A stretch of DNA of 64,000 bases from Shewanella vesiculosa (lineage in GTDB: Bacteria > Pseudomonadota > Gammaproteobacteria > Enterobacterales > Shewanellaceae): assembly GCF_021560015.1 (NCBI RefSeq), contig NZ_CP073588.1, forward strand, positions 1,550,001 through 1,614,000, written 5' to 3'. How positions within the stretch are numbered: position 1 is the stretch's first letter; every line of letters begins with the position of its first letter. The notes under the pieces were generated by a model, which saw only the letters and a program-made list of their open reading frames with translations, ran no database searches and was not told where the DNA came from. A program made the position numbers and the translations under genes. This document shows, in pieces, positions 1 to 9,146 of this stretch.

Positions 1-81
1 GTAAAACCCAATGGTTATATGAGTCTAAAGCCATTACGAGTTACCTTAACGAACGTTTCGCTTAAAGCGTTATCCGCTTAA
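1..81 (+). CDS. 3' end of an upstream gene (partial)
   Basis: An open frame enters from the left edge and stops at TAA 79-81, giving 26 residues (VKPNGYMSLKPLRVTLTNVS and six more). Codon use looks like that of the neighbours and a stem-loop follows about 27 bases after the stop. The fragment is too short to assign a family. It could also be a chance frame. Confidence 0.4.
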   Translation, partial: VKPNGYMSLKPLRVTLTNVSLKALSA

Positions 82-107
82 ATTAGCGACAACCTAGCGA
101 ATATGTA

Positions 108-133
108 GCCACAGTGCATCACAACACTGTGGC
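108..133 (+). terminator. stem-loop after the edge gene
   Basis: GCCACAGTG pairs with CACTGTGGC across an 8-base loop, a perfect 9-bp stem. No U-run follows (GAATAAACG), so it is either a weak terminator or simply an mRNA 3'-end structure. Confidence 0.35.
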
Positions 134-239
134 GAATAAACGTCTGCGGATCTCTTTGCTACTCATGTTATTGGGCTATTAATCAATGGTGAATATGAGA
201 TTGGCAGCGTTTATGCCAAAATTTTTTAACCAAGAATTA

Positions 240-701
240 ATGAGGTTATGTGTGTCAAAATTCGGCTTAACCGTCTGCAGTATCATACTGCTAAGCGCGT
301 GTAGCGCGAGCGAACCAGATCCAATGGATTTTGTTGGCCAATTTCGCGATGCATTTAGCACGGAAATTAAAGGCAACGGGATTAAGTTATTTGTCTACAA
401 GGCAAAGTTGGCTACCGCGCTTGATCGCAGTATACCCAGTGGTCCGCCGCAAGACAGAATAATACGTCGCAGTACACAAGATGCACAAAGCTATCTCATT
501 GAGCAACGTAATGCTGAAAACCGTCTCGAACTATGGAACCAACAAATCGATATCGGTGTCAGAAAAACCATCGAAATGAACGGTTATTGTCAGGCTGGCT
601 TTATTGAATTAAGTCGTTATGTTGAAGCTGAACGCGGTGAAATTCGTGGCGAATGTAACGATGGCGCTACTGCTGAAGATATCAAAAAATTCGCTAATTA
701 G
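240..701 (+). CDS. small lipoprotein of unknown function
   Basis: The product is about 153 residues. From the ATG at 240 it has a short positive N-terminus (MRLCVSKFG), a hydrophobic stretch and the lipobox L-S-A-C at residues 18-21, so Cys21 should be lipidated after signal peptidase II cleavage. The mature part is hydrophilic and charged, with no domain I recognise. Ser22 at +2 after the Cys does not suggest inner-membrane retention, so an outer-membrane periplasmic face is likely (inference). An in-frame ATG lies 54 bases upstream at 186, but it would place the lipobox too deep for a normal signal peptide, so 240 is preferred. No strong ribosome binding site is visible at either start. Confidence 0.7.
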   Translation: MRLCVSKFGLTVCSIILLSACSASEPDPMDFVGQFRDAFSTEIKGNGIKLFVYKAKLATALDRSIPSGPPQDRIIRRSTQDAQSYLIEQRNAENRLELWNQQIDIGVRKTIEMNGYCQAGFIELSRYVEAERGEIRGECNDGATAEDIKKFAN

Positions 702-917
702 TCGTTAATCCGGTGATGTTTTTAGTCTACTGAAAGTACTAATAATGCGACAGTTAGATAAAACACTATATCCAGCTAAGCAATTAAGTTAAAATTAGCC
801 TCCAAATTTTCTCGTGATGGTGCCGTTGGCTCCAAGACCAGTGTCATCACGCTTTGATATGCTATTTATTGTCTACAAAGATATAAATAGTTTATCGTTT
901 ATAAAGTAAGAAATCAG

Positions 918-1118
918 ATGAACAGAAAGCAAGAGATGATCAAAAAGTTGGCAAAACGAGCTAAGGCTCGTCAGAACAAAGTCGTGCCAGCGAATCCAAG
1001 TAATAAGCCAGTTGAGCGTTATATTTCTAAAGCTGAACGCGAAAAAATTGCGTTAGCTGAAGCGGCAGAACAAATTGCTGCCACAGAGACAAGTAACCCG
1101 GAAACTGACAAAGACTAA
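918..1118 (+). CDS. DUF2986 family small basic protein
   Basis: This is a 66-residue protein whose N-terminal half is very basic (MNRKQEMIKKLAKRAKARQN), followed by a YISKAEREK segment and an acidic, Ala/Glu-rich tail. That pattern matches the small DUF2986 proteins found in Shewanella and Vibrio, whose function is not known. The gene has the ribosome-site-like AAGTAAGAAATC before the ATG and is followed within 25 bases by a strong terminator, so it looks monocistronic. The basic N-terminus could bind nucleic acid, but nothing in the sequence shows this. Confidence 0.75.
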   Translation: MNRKQEMIKKLAKRAKARQNKVVPANPSNKPVERYISKAEREKIALAEAAEQIAATETSNPETDKD

Positions 1119-1140
1119 CACCTATTAAGCTGTTAGTAAC

Positions 1141-1181
1141 AAAAAGCCCCTATCTTGGTCAAACCAAAATAGGGGCTTTTT
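1141..1181. terminator. bidirectional rho-independent terminator
   Basis: AAAAAGCCCCTATCTTGG pairs with the CCAAAATAGGGGCTTTTT side, with one unpaired A. The stem has U-runs on both strands, so it can end both the small + gene before it and the - strand MATE gene after it. Confidence 0.85.
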
Positions 1182-1241
1182 ATTAGGTGTTCAATATAGA
1201 CTCAATAGGGAATAAACCGTTATCGGAATAACCTGATGCCA

Positions 1242-2870
1242 TTATTTGCTTGTGTCTGTAGGCCTAGTGTCAGTATTAGCGTTATTTGCACCAGTTTTAT
1301 CGTCAATGGTTTGATCTTTAATCGATGATGCTGGAATAGATTGCTCTGCAAAGCTGGTGTTAACGTCGTCCTTATCGGTATTCGCTTTATCGACAGGAGT
1401 CTGCTTGGCGAACTGTTTACACAAGGGCTCTTCATCCAATTGCGCCATCTGAGTACGCCCTGACATAGGTGACGGTGCCGCGACCATATCAATGTTAATC
1501 ACATCGTTTTCTAACACTTGTTGATTGGCTGCTGCGGACACTAAGCCTTGACGACTAATTTTATCCACTAATCGATATGCGCAAAAAATACCAATCACAC
1601 CAAAGATGATTGAGCCAATCACCTGACCGATGAGCACCCCAAATACCCCGCCCCACTGCGCGCCAAAATACACAAAGGGGATAGTGCCAATGGTGGCTTT
1701 ACCGACGTTAAAAAAGGTCGAATATTTGGCTTTACCTAAATTATTAAATGACGCATTGGCAATAAATAAGATACCCGAAAAGATAAAGAACACCGCGATA
1801 TACTGGCAGAAAAACAAAATCAACTCGGCAGCATCACCTTCCATATCAAAACTACTGACAATCACATTACGCAATAAATACAGCCCTAGCGACATCACTA
1901 ATACGTAAGCCACACAAAACTGAATAGCGTTGGTCAAACTTAATCTCACACGCTCTATTTCATTGGCGCCAAAGTTTTGTCCCACAATAGGCCCAACGGC
2001 GCCAGACAGAGCAAAAATCATCCCAAACGTTACAGGGATCAAGCGGCCTAATACCGCCCAACCGGCCACATAACTGTCACCAAAATCGGCTATGGCACGC
2101 GTAACTACGGCATTACCAATTGGGGTGGCCACATTGGTGAGCATTGCTGGGGCGGCAATGGCAAATATTACCCTGAGATCTTGTTTAAACTCGTCAAATG
2201 AGAATCGACCTAACAACTTATGTTTAATCACCACACCGCGCGCGGAGATAATGAATACTGCGATACGAGCAAGAACTGACGCGGCCGCTGCACCTTCGAT
2301 GCCCATTGATAAAGAAAAAATAAAGATAGGATCCAACACCGCATTAACACCGCCACCAGCGAGTGTTGACATCATCGACAATTTTGCATCACCCACGGCA
2401 CGTAAAGCGCCACCCAATGCCATGGCTAAACAAATAAACGGTAACGATGGCAGTAGAATATACAAATAGCTTTGGGCTAGCTCTGCAGTTCGCCCTGTTG
2501 CACCGATTAATGCGAGCAGCTCTGGAACAAATGTAATCACCACTGCAGCCACCAACACACTGGTCACTAATGTGACTATGGCACTGTTTAAGAATAATCT
2601 TTTCGCTAACTTAATATTCTTAGCACCCACAGCTTTTGACACTAAGGCACCAAGGGCAATGGATAAGCCGATACCAATAGAAGTGGTAAAAAATGAAATG
2701 GTGCTGGCATAACCTGCCGCAGCAGCAAGCTCAACTTCGCCGAGCAAGCTTAAGAAGAAAATGTCGAGTAAATCGACAACAAATAACGCCGAAATACCGA
2801 CCGCAGCGGTCGAACTCATCACTAAGATGTGGCGTAAAATGGGTCCTTCGACAAATTTAGCTGTGGTCAT
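1242..2870 (-). CDS. MATE family efflux transporter
   Basis: This is a 542-residue polytopic membrane protein. Residues 1-450 hold about twelve hydrophobic segments in two similar halves, typical of MATE cation/drug antiporters (GPILRHILVMSSTAAVG near the N-terminus, a GLSIALGALVSKAVGA loop, and a second-half NFGANEIERVR that resembles the conserved GQNxGA motif). Members export cationic drugs or metabolites using Na+ or H+ gradients. Residues about 455-542 form an unusual hydrophilic tail rich in Thr, Asp and Asn with no recognisable domain; most MATE proteins end soon after the last helix. The substrate cannot be read from the sequence. The gene stands alone, ending at the terminator near 1160. 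Confidence 0.88.
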   Translation of the reverse strand: MTTAKFVEGPILRHILVMSSTAAVGISALFVVDLLDIFFLSLLGEVELAAAAGYASTISFFTTSIGIGLSIALGALVSKAVGAKNIKLAKRLFLNSAIVTLVTSVLVAAVVITFVPELLALIGATGRTAELAQSYLYILLPSLPFICLAMALGGALRAVGDAKLSMMSTLAGGGVNAVLDPIFIFSLSMGIEGAAAASVLARIAVFIISARGVVIKHKLLGRFSFDEFKQDLRVIFAIAAPAMLTNVATPIGNAVVTRAIADFGDSYVAGWAVLGRLIPVTFGMIFALSGAVGPIVGQNFGANEIERVRLSLTNAIQFCVAYVLVMSLGLYLLRNVIVSSFDMEGDAAELILFFCQYIAVFFIFSGILFIANASFNNLGKAKYSTFFNVGKATIGTIPFVYFGAQWGGVFGVLIGQVIGSIIFGVIGIFCAYRLVDKISRQGLVSAAANQQVLENDVINIDMVAAPSPMSGRTQMAQLDEEPLCKQFAKQTPVDKANTDKDDVNTSFAEQSIPASSIKDQTIDDKTGANNANTDTRPTDTSK

Positions 2871-2933
2871 TGGTATCCTTGAGATGAAATCACCCTGCGC
2901 AAGATTGTCACTGGACGATGAATAAAGGTAAAA

Positions 2934-3764
2934 CTACAGCTTTTCTAACTCGCTGCCACAATGATTACAGTACTCGGCATCATTATCGTGGCCTTTTTTA
3001 CCGCAATTATTACATTTACGTAAATCACGGGTTCTGACCATTTCATTTGAGATCTCAGCGGTTAAAATGCCGGTTGGAATGGCAATAATCGAATAACCAA
3101 TAAGCATGGTTAGCGCAGCAATCCCCTGACCTAACGTAGTTTGCGGCGTAATATCACCATAACCCACAGTGGTAATCGTTACGATTGTCCAATACATTGA
3201 TTTAGGTATGGAAGTAAAGCCATTCACTGGGCCTTCAACAACATACATAATCACACTCAGTACCATAATGATCAGGCTGACCGAAAAGAAAAACAGAAAC
3301 ACTTTACGGCTCGACAGTATCATGGCTTTGAGCAATATATTACCGTCACTTAAATAGCGCAGTAGCTTTAATACTCTGAATACACGGAATAGCCTTAACA
3401 CTCTTATTGCTAATGCTAAATTTGCACCAGGGAATATCAAACCTAAATAACTGGGCAAAATAGACACTAAATCGACTACACCGAAGAAACTGCGGGCATA
3501 GTGTAACCGATTCAATGAACAATATAATCTTAATATGTACTCAACGGTAAAGATTACCGTAAAGGTCCATTCTCCAATACGAATATAATCACCATATTGC
3601 GCATGAATAGTTCCTATGGTGTCGATAAAAATCAGTGTCACACTCAGTACAATGCAAATCATCAGTGCAATATCGAAGCGTTTACCTGCTGGCGTTTCAG
3701 TACCAAATATCACGCTTCTGAGTGTTTGTTTTAGTGGGCTGTCGGCTTTTTCTTCGGTATTCAT
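2934..3764 (-). CDS. voltage-gated-type potassium channel with C-terminal zinc ribbon
   Basis: This 276-residue inner-membrane ion channel subunit should assemble as a tetramer. It has six hydrophobic segments. Residues 120-138 form an S4-like helix with Arg or Lys at nearly every third position (RVLRLFRVFRVLKLLRYL), followed by a pore loop with the K+ selectivity filter TTVGYGD at 198-204. After the last helix comes a short linker and a C4 zinc ribbon with Cys251, Cys254, Cys266 and Cys269. The zinc ribbon is not part of the minimal channel fold and may sense metal or redox state or aid assembly (inference). Its closest family is the bacterial KvAP/Kch-like ion transport proteins. Confidence 0.9.
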   Translation of the reverse strand: MNTEEKADSPLKQTLRSVIFGTETPAGKRFDIALMICIVLSVTLIFIDTIGTIHAQYGDYIRIGEWTFTVIFTVEYILRLYCSLNRLHYARSFFGVVDLVSILPSYLGLIFPGANLALAIRVLRLFRVFRVLKLLRYLSDGNILLKAMILSSRKVFLFFFSVSLIIMVLSVIMYVVEGPVNGFTSIPKSMYWTIVTITTVGYGDITPQTTLGQGIAALTMLIGYSIIAIPTGILTAEISNEMVRTRDLRKCNNCGKKGHDNDAEYCNHCGSELEKL

Positions 3765-3949
3765 TTTAGGTTTCGCTGTATTAGGTTATATCTATCAAAA
3801 AACTTGCAAAAACTTGCAAATAACTCGGTCAACTAATATCAATTAACCCTTGATGTCGTTAAAATCTAACATTGACCGCCGAGATTTAACATTCACAATC
3901 GGTCATTTTACAATAAAAAATAAAAAGGTCATTGGTTTACGGAGATTTC

Positions 3950-4456
3950 ATGCGCACGCTGTCTATATTACTCATGGTTATATTTTGTTGCCCTTTGTTG
4001 GCTAATGCATCATCAGCTCAATCTTTAAAGGCCAAAGTCGATTTAGTTGTCGTTAATAAATCTGAATCCCGCTTGTCTGTTATGCGTGACGGAAAAGTGA
4101 TTAAAAGTTATCTGATTGCTATGGGTGACGTGCCCAGTGGTCATAAACTTAAAGAAGGTGATCAACGTACTCCACAAGGTCGTTACACCCTAGATTATAA
4201 AAAATCGGATAGTGCATTTTATAAATCGATTCATATTTCATATCCTAATGAAGAAGACAAATTGCGTGCTGACGCATTAGGCATAAGAGCCGGTGGTATG
4301 ATCATGATCCACGGTGAAAACCCTCGCTCATCGTTACCGCCAGAAGAAGCACAAAAGTACAACTGGACCAACGGTTGCATAGCTGTCACCAACAAAGAAA
4401 TGGATGAACTTTGGCAAATGATTGATGCTGGTACGCCAATTGAGATATGGCCATAA
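3950..4456 (+). CDS. L,D-transpeptidase (YkuD) family protein
   Basis: This is a secreted 168-residue protein with a signal peptide at residues 1-20 (MRTLSILLMVIFCCPLLANA) and one YkuD domain. YkuD enzymes make 3-3 cross-links in peptidoglycan or attach proteins to it through a catalytic Cys. The catalytic His121 (MIMIHGE) and Cys143 (WTNGCIAV) are present. The usual SHGCIR signature is altered here to TNGCIAV, which is the variant seen in the ErfK/YafK-like branch. The ATG at 3950 is chosen because GGAG lies at 3941-3944 and the signal peptide starts there; the longer TTG frame from 3932 has no such support. Confidence 0.87.
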   Translation: MRTLSILLMVIFCCPLLANASSAQSLKAKVDLVVVNKSESRLSVMRDGKVIKSYLIAMGDVPSGHKLKEGDQRTPQGRYTLDYKKSDSAFYKSIHISYPNEEDKLRADALGIRAGGMIMIHGENPRSSLPPEEAQKYNWTNGCIAVTNKEMDELWQMIDAGTPIEIWP

Positions 4457-4506
4457 GCTGCTCTACTATCAACCATACCATTTTGCTTTGTTTTTTGGGT
4501 TATTAA

Positions 4507-5112
4507 ATGAATTACCAATACTTACAACATACTTGGCCAGATTTTAGTCAACGCATTATTGCATTCATACATCAGTTAGGTTTAGAAGGTTTATCCCTTC
4601 ATTGTGATCACGCAGCTCTTCGAGTGAATAACAGCCAAACGGCGCAGTTACTGGCAGATGAATTTAGTCAGTATGGAGACATTATCTCTAATAACATGAT
4701 TAACGGTCGGCCGATTTTAATCATTAAATTAGTTGAGCCATTAGTTATGGGGGCAATGAACATTCAGTGTGTTGAACTGCCCTTTCCTTCAGACAAAGCT
4801 TATCCCGTTGAAGGTTGGGAACATATCGAATTAGTGTTTCCATCACAAGCGAAAACCAGTGAAGCATTCGTGGCAGAACTCATGGAACATGCCCCACAAT
4901 TAGCTGAGATTATTGTCGCTGATAGTGCCAATACCGGTAAAAGTACCCATACAGGTAAAAGTGAACATAACATTAAGGTAAAGCTAAGTTCACCTAAAGG
5001 TGATAACGAACGCTTAGCAAATCCAACCATCGCATTTAAAGCCAATGGTATTTGCGTTAAAGTGCATCCACACGATATTCAAACTATTCTAGCCAGTGAA
5101 TCAGCAAGCTAA
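4507..5112 (+). CDS. yecM: YecM family protein
   Basis: The 201-residue protein resembles E. coli YecM (VOC-like fold, putative metal-binding). Supporting motifs are LSLHCDHAALRV near residue 30, NNMINGRPILIIKL, and the block VELPFPSDKAYPVEGWEHIELVFP at about residues 88-112; the H, E and H positions in these are the likely metal ligands. The cellular role is unknown. Residues 135-155 carry a short Thr/Ser/Lys insertion (NTGKSTHTGKSEHN) that is a small internal repeat and is absent from the core fold. It starts 50 bases after the L,D-transpeptidase gene, on the same strand and with no terminator between, so the two may be cotranscribed. Confidence 0.82.
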   Translation: MNYQYLQHTWPDFSQRIIAFIHQLGLEGLSLHCDHAALRVNNSQTAQLLADEFSQYGDIISNNMINGRPILIIKLVEPLVMGAMNIQCVELPFPSDKAYPVEGWEHIELVFPSQAKTSEAFVAELMEHAPQLAEIIVADSANTGKSTHTGKSEHNIKVKLSSPKGDNERLANPTIAFKANGICVKVHPHDIQTILASESAS

Positions 5113-5462
5113 TCTCTTTACTGGTAATGGTTTATCTTAACCCTATTAGCACTAACTAGTAGCGGCTAACTTTCGCGGTAAAATTCCGCTCAAGCGAGCT
5201 CCCAATAGGGGTATCAGATGTGATACCTAGCCAGTTGAAGTAACTAGCTGACACCAAAGTTATCCTATAAAAAGAAGCGAGACCATTATTGCTTAGTCAC
5301 AGGAAATAACGACATAGCATAAGCAAAACACGCTATGGCGATTAGACTAAACTGTCAATCGTTGATAACCTCACCTTGCTGGATCTCAAAACTGTTAAGT
5401 TTGCTTGGAAATGTGTGACGATCGATATGCTCGTCACTTCGCCATATCAAATACATAGAATA
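5113..5462. other. 350-bp intergenic region, convergent
   Basis: The region lies between yecM (+) and a small - strand gene. A short stem-loop is visible at 5211-5228 (GGTATCA/TGATACC). No open frame with a ribosome site and no clear terminator were found. Confidence 0.4.
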
Positions 5463-5771
5463 TTACAGTTTATCAAATGCCCTTTTATCAAGCAGTTTGA
5501 TAAGGAGATCGATACGCTTATGGGCTAAATAATCCTCGCAACGATTAAAGCAAACTGTCACAAGCAATAGTAAGAACCATACAAAGTTCTGTTCTGCTAA
5601 TAAATCAAATTCTGCAATATAGACAATCGCGGCAATGGTCGCGCCAAAAATTCCCCATTGAATAAGCCAGCTATACGATTTAGGCCTCAATGTATCTAAA
5701 TTAGCGCGTAATAGGTTAATTCTTTCAATTTCATTTGATTCAGCAATATTATCTATTGGAGTTTGATTCAT
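5463..5771 (-). CDS. small two-helix membrane protein, unknown
   Basis: This is a 102-residue protein with a hydrophilic N-terminal 35 residues, then two hydrophobic segments (about 37-53, IQWGIFGATIAAIVYIA, and 62-78, FVWFLLLLVTVCF), and a charged C-terminal tail with a heptad-like pattern (RIDLLIKLLDKRAF). I do not recognise the family. It reads as a coding gene, not a shadow, because the hydrophobic segments are well formed and nothing lies opposite. It sits alone between convergent yecM and another unknown on the same strand. Confidence 0.55.
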   Translation of the reverse strand: MNQTPIDNIAESNEIERINLLRANLDTLRPKSYSWLIQWGIFGATIAAIVYIAEFDLLAEQNFVWFLLLLVTVCFNRCEDYLAHKRIDLLIKLLDKRAFDKL

Positions 5772-5909
5772 TTTTTTACAGTTCCATTGTATAAGCGCGC
5801 TTAATTATCAAGCAATTTTGATTGATGTCATTGCTAGTAACATCAATAATCTACAGGCAATACGTCTAATATGATTGCGATGTCATTATTACTAATTTAC
5901 ATTAAATGA

Positions 5910-6383
5910 CTATATATTTCGTACAACATAGCTGGGTATATCAATTTTAGCCCCACCTTCACTGAAGTTGGCATCTAAGGCATAAGCCATTTTCTCTAAA
6001 GGGGATTCGTGATAGCCAAAGGTTTGAATTTCATCCATGTAACGAAGTATAAAATCTTGGGCGCCTAAATGTGCCCATTGAGCCACATGGACTAACTCAT
6101 GAAAGTGTAAGCGCAAACTCGAAACATTATGGCGAAGTACGTAATAGGTATTCTTATAGGTAATGCCACCAGCTTGCATATCCATAAAGCTACCGAATCC
6201 CATTTGGCGAAGCTCAGGGAAGTCAGGTTTTGGGATCTCGTCTACCACAACGAAATAAGCTTGTTCAAGAAACGCTAAAGGATAAAAACCTTCAAACTCA
6301 CTGAAAAATTTAGCACAGCAAATTCGTTGTTGTTTATATTCGACATTGGTTTGATCAATCCATTTCTCAATTTTATGAAGCAT
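5910..6383 (-). CDS. putative metallopeptidase-like protein with HELVH motif
   Basis: The product is a soluble 157-residue protein without a signal peptide. Residues 95-99 are HELVH within LRLHFHELVHVAQWA, the HExxH zinc-binding and catalytic signature of gluzincin-type metallopeptidases. A downstream YHESPLEKMAYALD (124-137) supplies Glu126 or Glu130 as a possible third zinc ligand on a helix, a common arrangement (HExxH, then E about 25-30 residues later). The short length suggests a minimal catalytic domain, like SprT or DUF4157-type fragments. The substrate is unknown. The ATG at 6383 has no strong Shine-Dalgarno; AGGGATATAAAG lies just upstream. Confidence 0.65.
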   Translation of the reverse strand: MLHKIEKWIDQTNVEYKQQRICCAKFFSEFEGFYPLAFLEQAYFVVVDEIPKPDFPELRQMGFGSFMDMQAGGITYKNTYYVLRHNVSSLRLHFHELVHVAQWAHLGAQDFILRYMDEIQTFGYHESPLEKMAYALDANFSEGGAKIDIPSYVVRNI

Positions 6384-6666
6384 CTTTATATCCCTATTTA
6401 ATGCACCATTTAAATGGCAATCTTGCTGATTTTGGAATTTTGGATAAATGAATATCTTTTTCGACTAATCTAAGCAAGCGTAATAACAAAAATATCGACG
6501 CCATTATACACATCAGCATCACACATTTTTGCAAAGATGCTTGAGTGATGAAATATTACTCAATATGCTATTCAGCGTCATATTCTTAGCAATAACATGA
6601 TTAACTGCTGTCATCCTTTAGTTAGACAAAAGATATGTGAGCGACTAATCTATTATTACCTTACCT

Positions 6667-8412
6667 TTGCGAGTATTTACTATACGTTTTCTACTGTTGT
6701 TTTTATGCTTGTATAGTCTTGGTGCTATTAGCAAACCTATTGAATTAACGAATGTTCCTAGTGAACTATTCATTAATAAACACTTAACGATTCTACAAGA
6801 CCGTAGTGCGGATTTGTCGTTCCAGAATGCCTTTAAACAATATAAACAAGGTAAGTTCACGCTAAATGCCGATGAAAGAGCCAGTTTTGGGTTTATTCAT
6901 GATGCGCTTTGGGCATCTGTGTTAATCAATAATTCATCGGATAAAGAGATAAAAAAAGTGCTTTACCTCGATACCGCTTGGCTAGACCATGCTGATTTTT
7001 ATTTTATGCGTCAAGGTAAAGTTGTAGATAAAGCGTTTATTGGTGACACACTACCGTTTAATGCACGAGAAAATAAAACCCGTATGCTGTCACAGGAATA
7101 TACGTTTAAGCCAGGCACCACTCAGGTGTTTATGCGCTTTGAATCACAAGACCCTCTGCTGATTCCATTGTACTTAACAACTCACGACGTCATACAAGAT
7201 GACCTAATTATCTCAAGTTATTTTTATGGCTTTATATATGGTGCATTTTTTATACTTTTCGTTTATAACATTACGCTTTTTATCAGTTTAAAAGATAGCA
7301 GCTATGTATTCTACTCTTTGTATTTATTGTCATTTTTTTGTTTAAATATTGCTTATACTGGCCATGGCTTTAAATTTATTTGGCCCAATAGCTTATTGTT
7401 ACAACAATGGTTAATGATATTATTTTTATATTGTTACATCGCTTTTAGTATCGCCTTTTGTTTTGAATTCCTTAAATTAAAAGTGTTTGCGCCTAAAATA
7501 TATCAAATAAGAAAGTGGGTATATACTGGCCTAATGCTGTTAATCACCAGTCTATTTCTCAATGCAGACCAATTACTCGCCGTTAATATAGGTGTCGCCC
7601 TGACGTCGCTATTAGTGGTTATTTTTTTATCTTTGGGGTTTTTAGTCTTAAAAAATGGTCACGATACGGTTAAGTTTTTTATTCCTGCTGTATTTCTCGG
7701 CGCTGGAGGTGCGGCTACCTCTGCAGCAACTACTTGGGGCTTTATTCCCTATAGCACACTGATATTTCACAGTATTGAAATAGGTATGTTAATTGAAATG
7801 TCAATTTTAGCTTTAGCATTGGCCTTTAATTTAAAGAAGGTAGATAAAGCTCGTATTACTGCTGAAGTCAGCGCGCAATTAGATCACTTAACTGAATTAT
7901 ATAATCGTCGTGTTTTTACTGTAGCCGTTAGCCCGTTATGGAATTTAGGTATAAGAGATCAACAAGCCTTTTCAATAATCCTGTTGGATATCGATTGGTT
8001 TAAAACAATAAATGATGATTATGGTCATGCAGCTGGAGATGATGTACTTAAAAGTATTGCTCAAACATTGCAACAACACATCAGAAAAAGTGATATTTTA
8101 GCGCGTTGGGGAGGTGAAGAGTTTATCATTTTCTTACCTAACACCACTCAATCAGATGCAATTAATCTCGCTGATCTCATTCGTAATAACATACAGAAAA
8201 TGACAGTTTCACATGACACAGGCCCGCTATCAGTAACTGCTAGCTTTGGTGTCGCGGTTTACAATGAACAAATGACTGAATTAGAGGACCTAATCAAACT
8301 TGCAGATGTTGCTTTGTATAAAGCCAAAAACAGTGGCCGTAATGTTGTTTGTCACATGCCACAAAACCAAACCATTAAAAACCAAGAAGTTAATAAAATG
8401 ACGCCTATTTAG
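6667..8412 (+). CDS. 7TMR-DISM diguanylate cyclase
   Basis: This 581-residue membrane protein makes the second messenger c-di-GMP. The order is: signal peptide at residues 1-22; a periplasmic 7TMR-DISMED2-like beta-sandwich domain at about 30-175; seven hydrophobic helices at about 185-385; then a cytoplasmic GGDEF domain. The GGDEF domain starts at LDHLTELYNRRVF and carries the active-site RWGGEEF near residues 479-485, so it should be catalytically competent. The periplasmic domain is thought to bind a small ligand, often a carbohydrate. Translation seems to begin at the TTG at 6667, since no ATG or GTG is available upstream of the signal peptide; the ribosome site is poor. Confidence 0.88.
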   Translation: MRVFTIRFLLLFLCLYSLGAISKPIELTNVPSELFINKHLTILQDRSADLSFQNAFKQYKQGKFTLNADERASFGFIHDALWASVLINNSSDKEIKKVLYLDTAWLDHADFYFMRQGKVVDKAFIGDTLPFNARENKTRMLSQEYTFKPGTTQVFMRFESQDPLLIPLYLTTHDVIQDDLIISSYFYGFIYGAFFILFVYNITLFISLKDSSYVFYSLYLLSFFCLNIAYTGHGFKFIWPNSLLLQQWLMILFLYCYIAFSIAFCFEFLKLKVFAPKIYQIRKWVYTGLMLLITSLFLNADQLLAVNIGVALTSLLVVIFLSLGFLVLKNGHDTVKFFIPAVFLGAGGAATSAATTWGFIPYSTLIFHSIEIGMLIEMSILALALAFNLKKVDKARITAEVSAQLDHLTELYNRRVFTVAVSPLWNLGIRDQQAFSIILLDIDWFKTINDDYGHAAGDDVLKSIAQTLQQHIRKSDILARWGGEEFIIFLPNTTQSDAINLADLIRNNIQKMTVSHDTGPLSVTASFGVAVYNEQMTELEDLIKLADVALYKAKNSGRNVVCHMPQNQTIKNQEVNKMTPI

Positions 8413-8603
8413 CTGGTCTGCCTCTGCGTGAGTGAATCTTAAGACTAACCAATCCAATTGCCTTATACACTCATTAGTGGGTCTTTTAGTTCAACAGCTT
8501 GGTTGAGTACCTTGATAGTCTTTAATTAACGCTTACAAAGCGTCCTTGAAAATAGCCAAGTAACATGCAGGCAAGGCCTAGCGCAATACTTAGCTATGCA
8601 AGA

Positions 8604-9113
8604 TCATTTGCTAGGCGTTAATAGCGCCGGGCTGTCTTTTTTGCCTTGAACAATAATAATCATAAATACACCTATCATAATGGCAATATCTGCGACATTA
8701 AAAACTCCCGTTCTTAGACTGCCAACGCCAATATTGAGAAAATCAATCACAGCACCATGATTAAACACGCGGTCATGGAAATTACTAATACCACCTGCAA
8801 AAATAAGTGATAGTGCAAGTAAAGATGGCTGATTCAGCTTGGTATTTGATAACAAATAACACAATAAACCTAATAAAAATGCCCCTACCAATACCACAAA
8901 AAGCCAAAACCTAGCTTGCTCCGACATGCTATTACCCAAACCAAGAAATGCGCCAATATTTTCAACGAAACCGACTCTAAGGGTGTCATTAAGGTAACTG
9001 ACCATTGCATTTTTTGTCAGGTATTCTGATGCCAGCAACTTAGTCGCTTGATCAATGCCGACACAGGCAAAGCTCACTGAAAAAATTGTTAACAGTCTTT
9101 TCCGAACGTCCAT
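8604..9113 (-). CDS. signal peptidase II (LspA) family protein
   Basis: This is a 169-residue inner-membrane aspartyl peptidase with four hydrophobic helices. Lipoprotein signal peptidase motifs are all present: GIDQATK in the first helix region, VENIGAFLGLG, GGISNFHDR, then the two catalytic aspartates in VIDFLNIG and FNVADIAI. It should remove lipoprotein signal peptides. The usual Shewanella lspA lies with ileS, fkpB and ispH; here the neighbours are an MFS transporter and a LysR regulator, so this is probably a second, divergent copy. It sits 33 bases after the MFS gene on the same strand and may be cotranscribed with it. Confidence 0.82.
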   Translation of the reverse strand: MDVRKRLLTIFSVSFACVGIDQATKLLASEYLTKNAMVSYLNDTLRVGFVENIGAFLGLGNSMSEQARFWLFVVLVGAFLLGLLCYLLSNTKLNQPSLLALSLIFAGGISNFHDRVFNHGAVIDFLNIGVGSLRTGVFNVADIAIMIGVFMIIIVQGKKDSPALLTPSK

Positions 9114-9146
9114 GTTTACTCCAAAATATTGATGACTATAGGCTAA

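Noticed and set aside
1630..2469. Two + strand frames of 92 and 125 residues
   Set aside because: They lie opposite the MATE gene and have no membrane or family motif.
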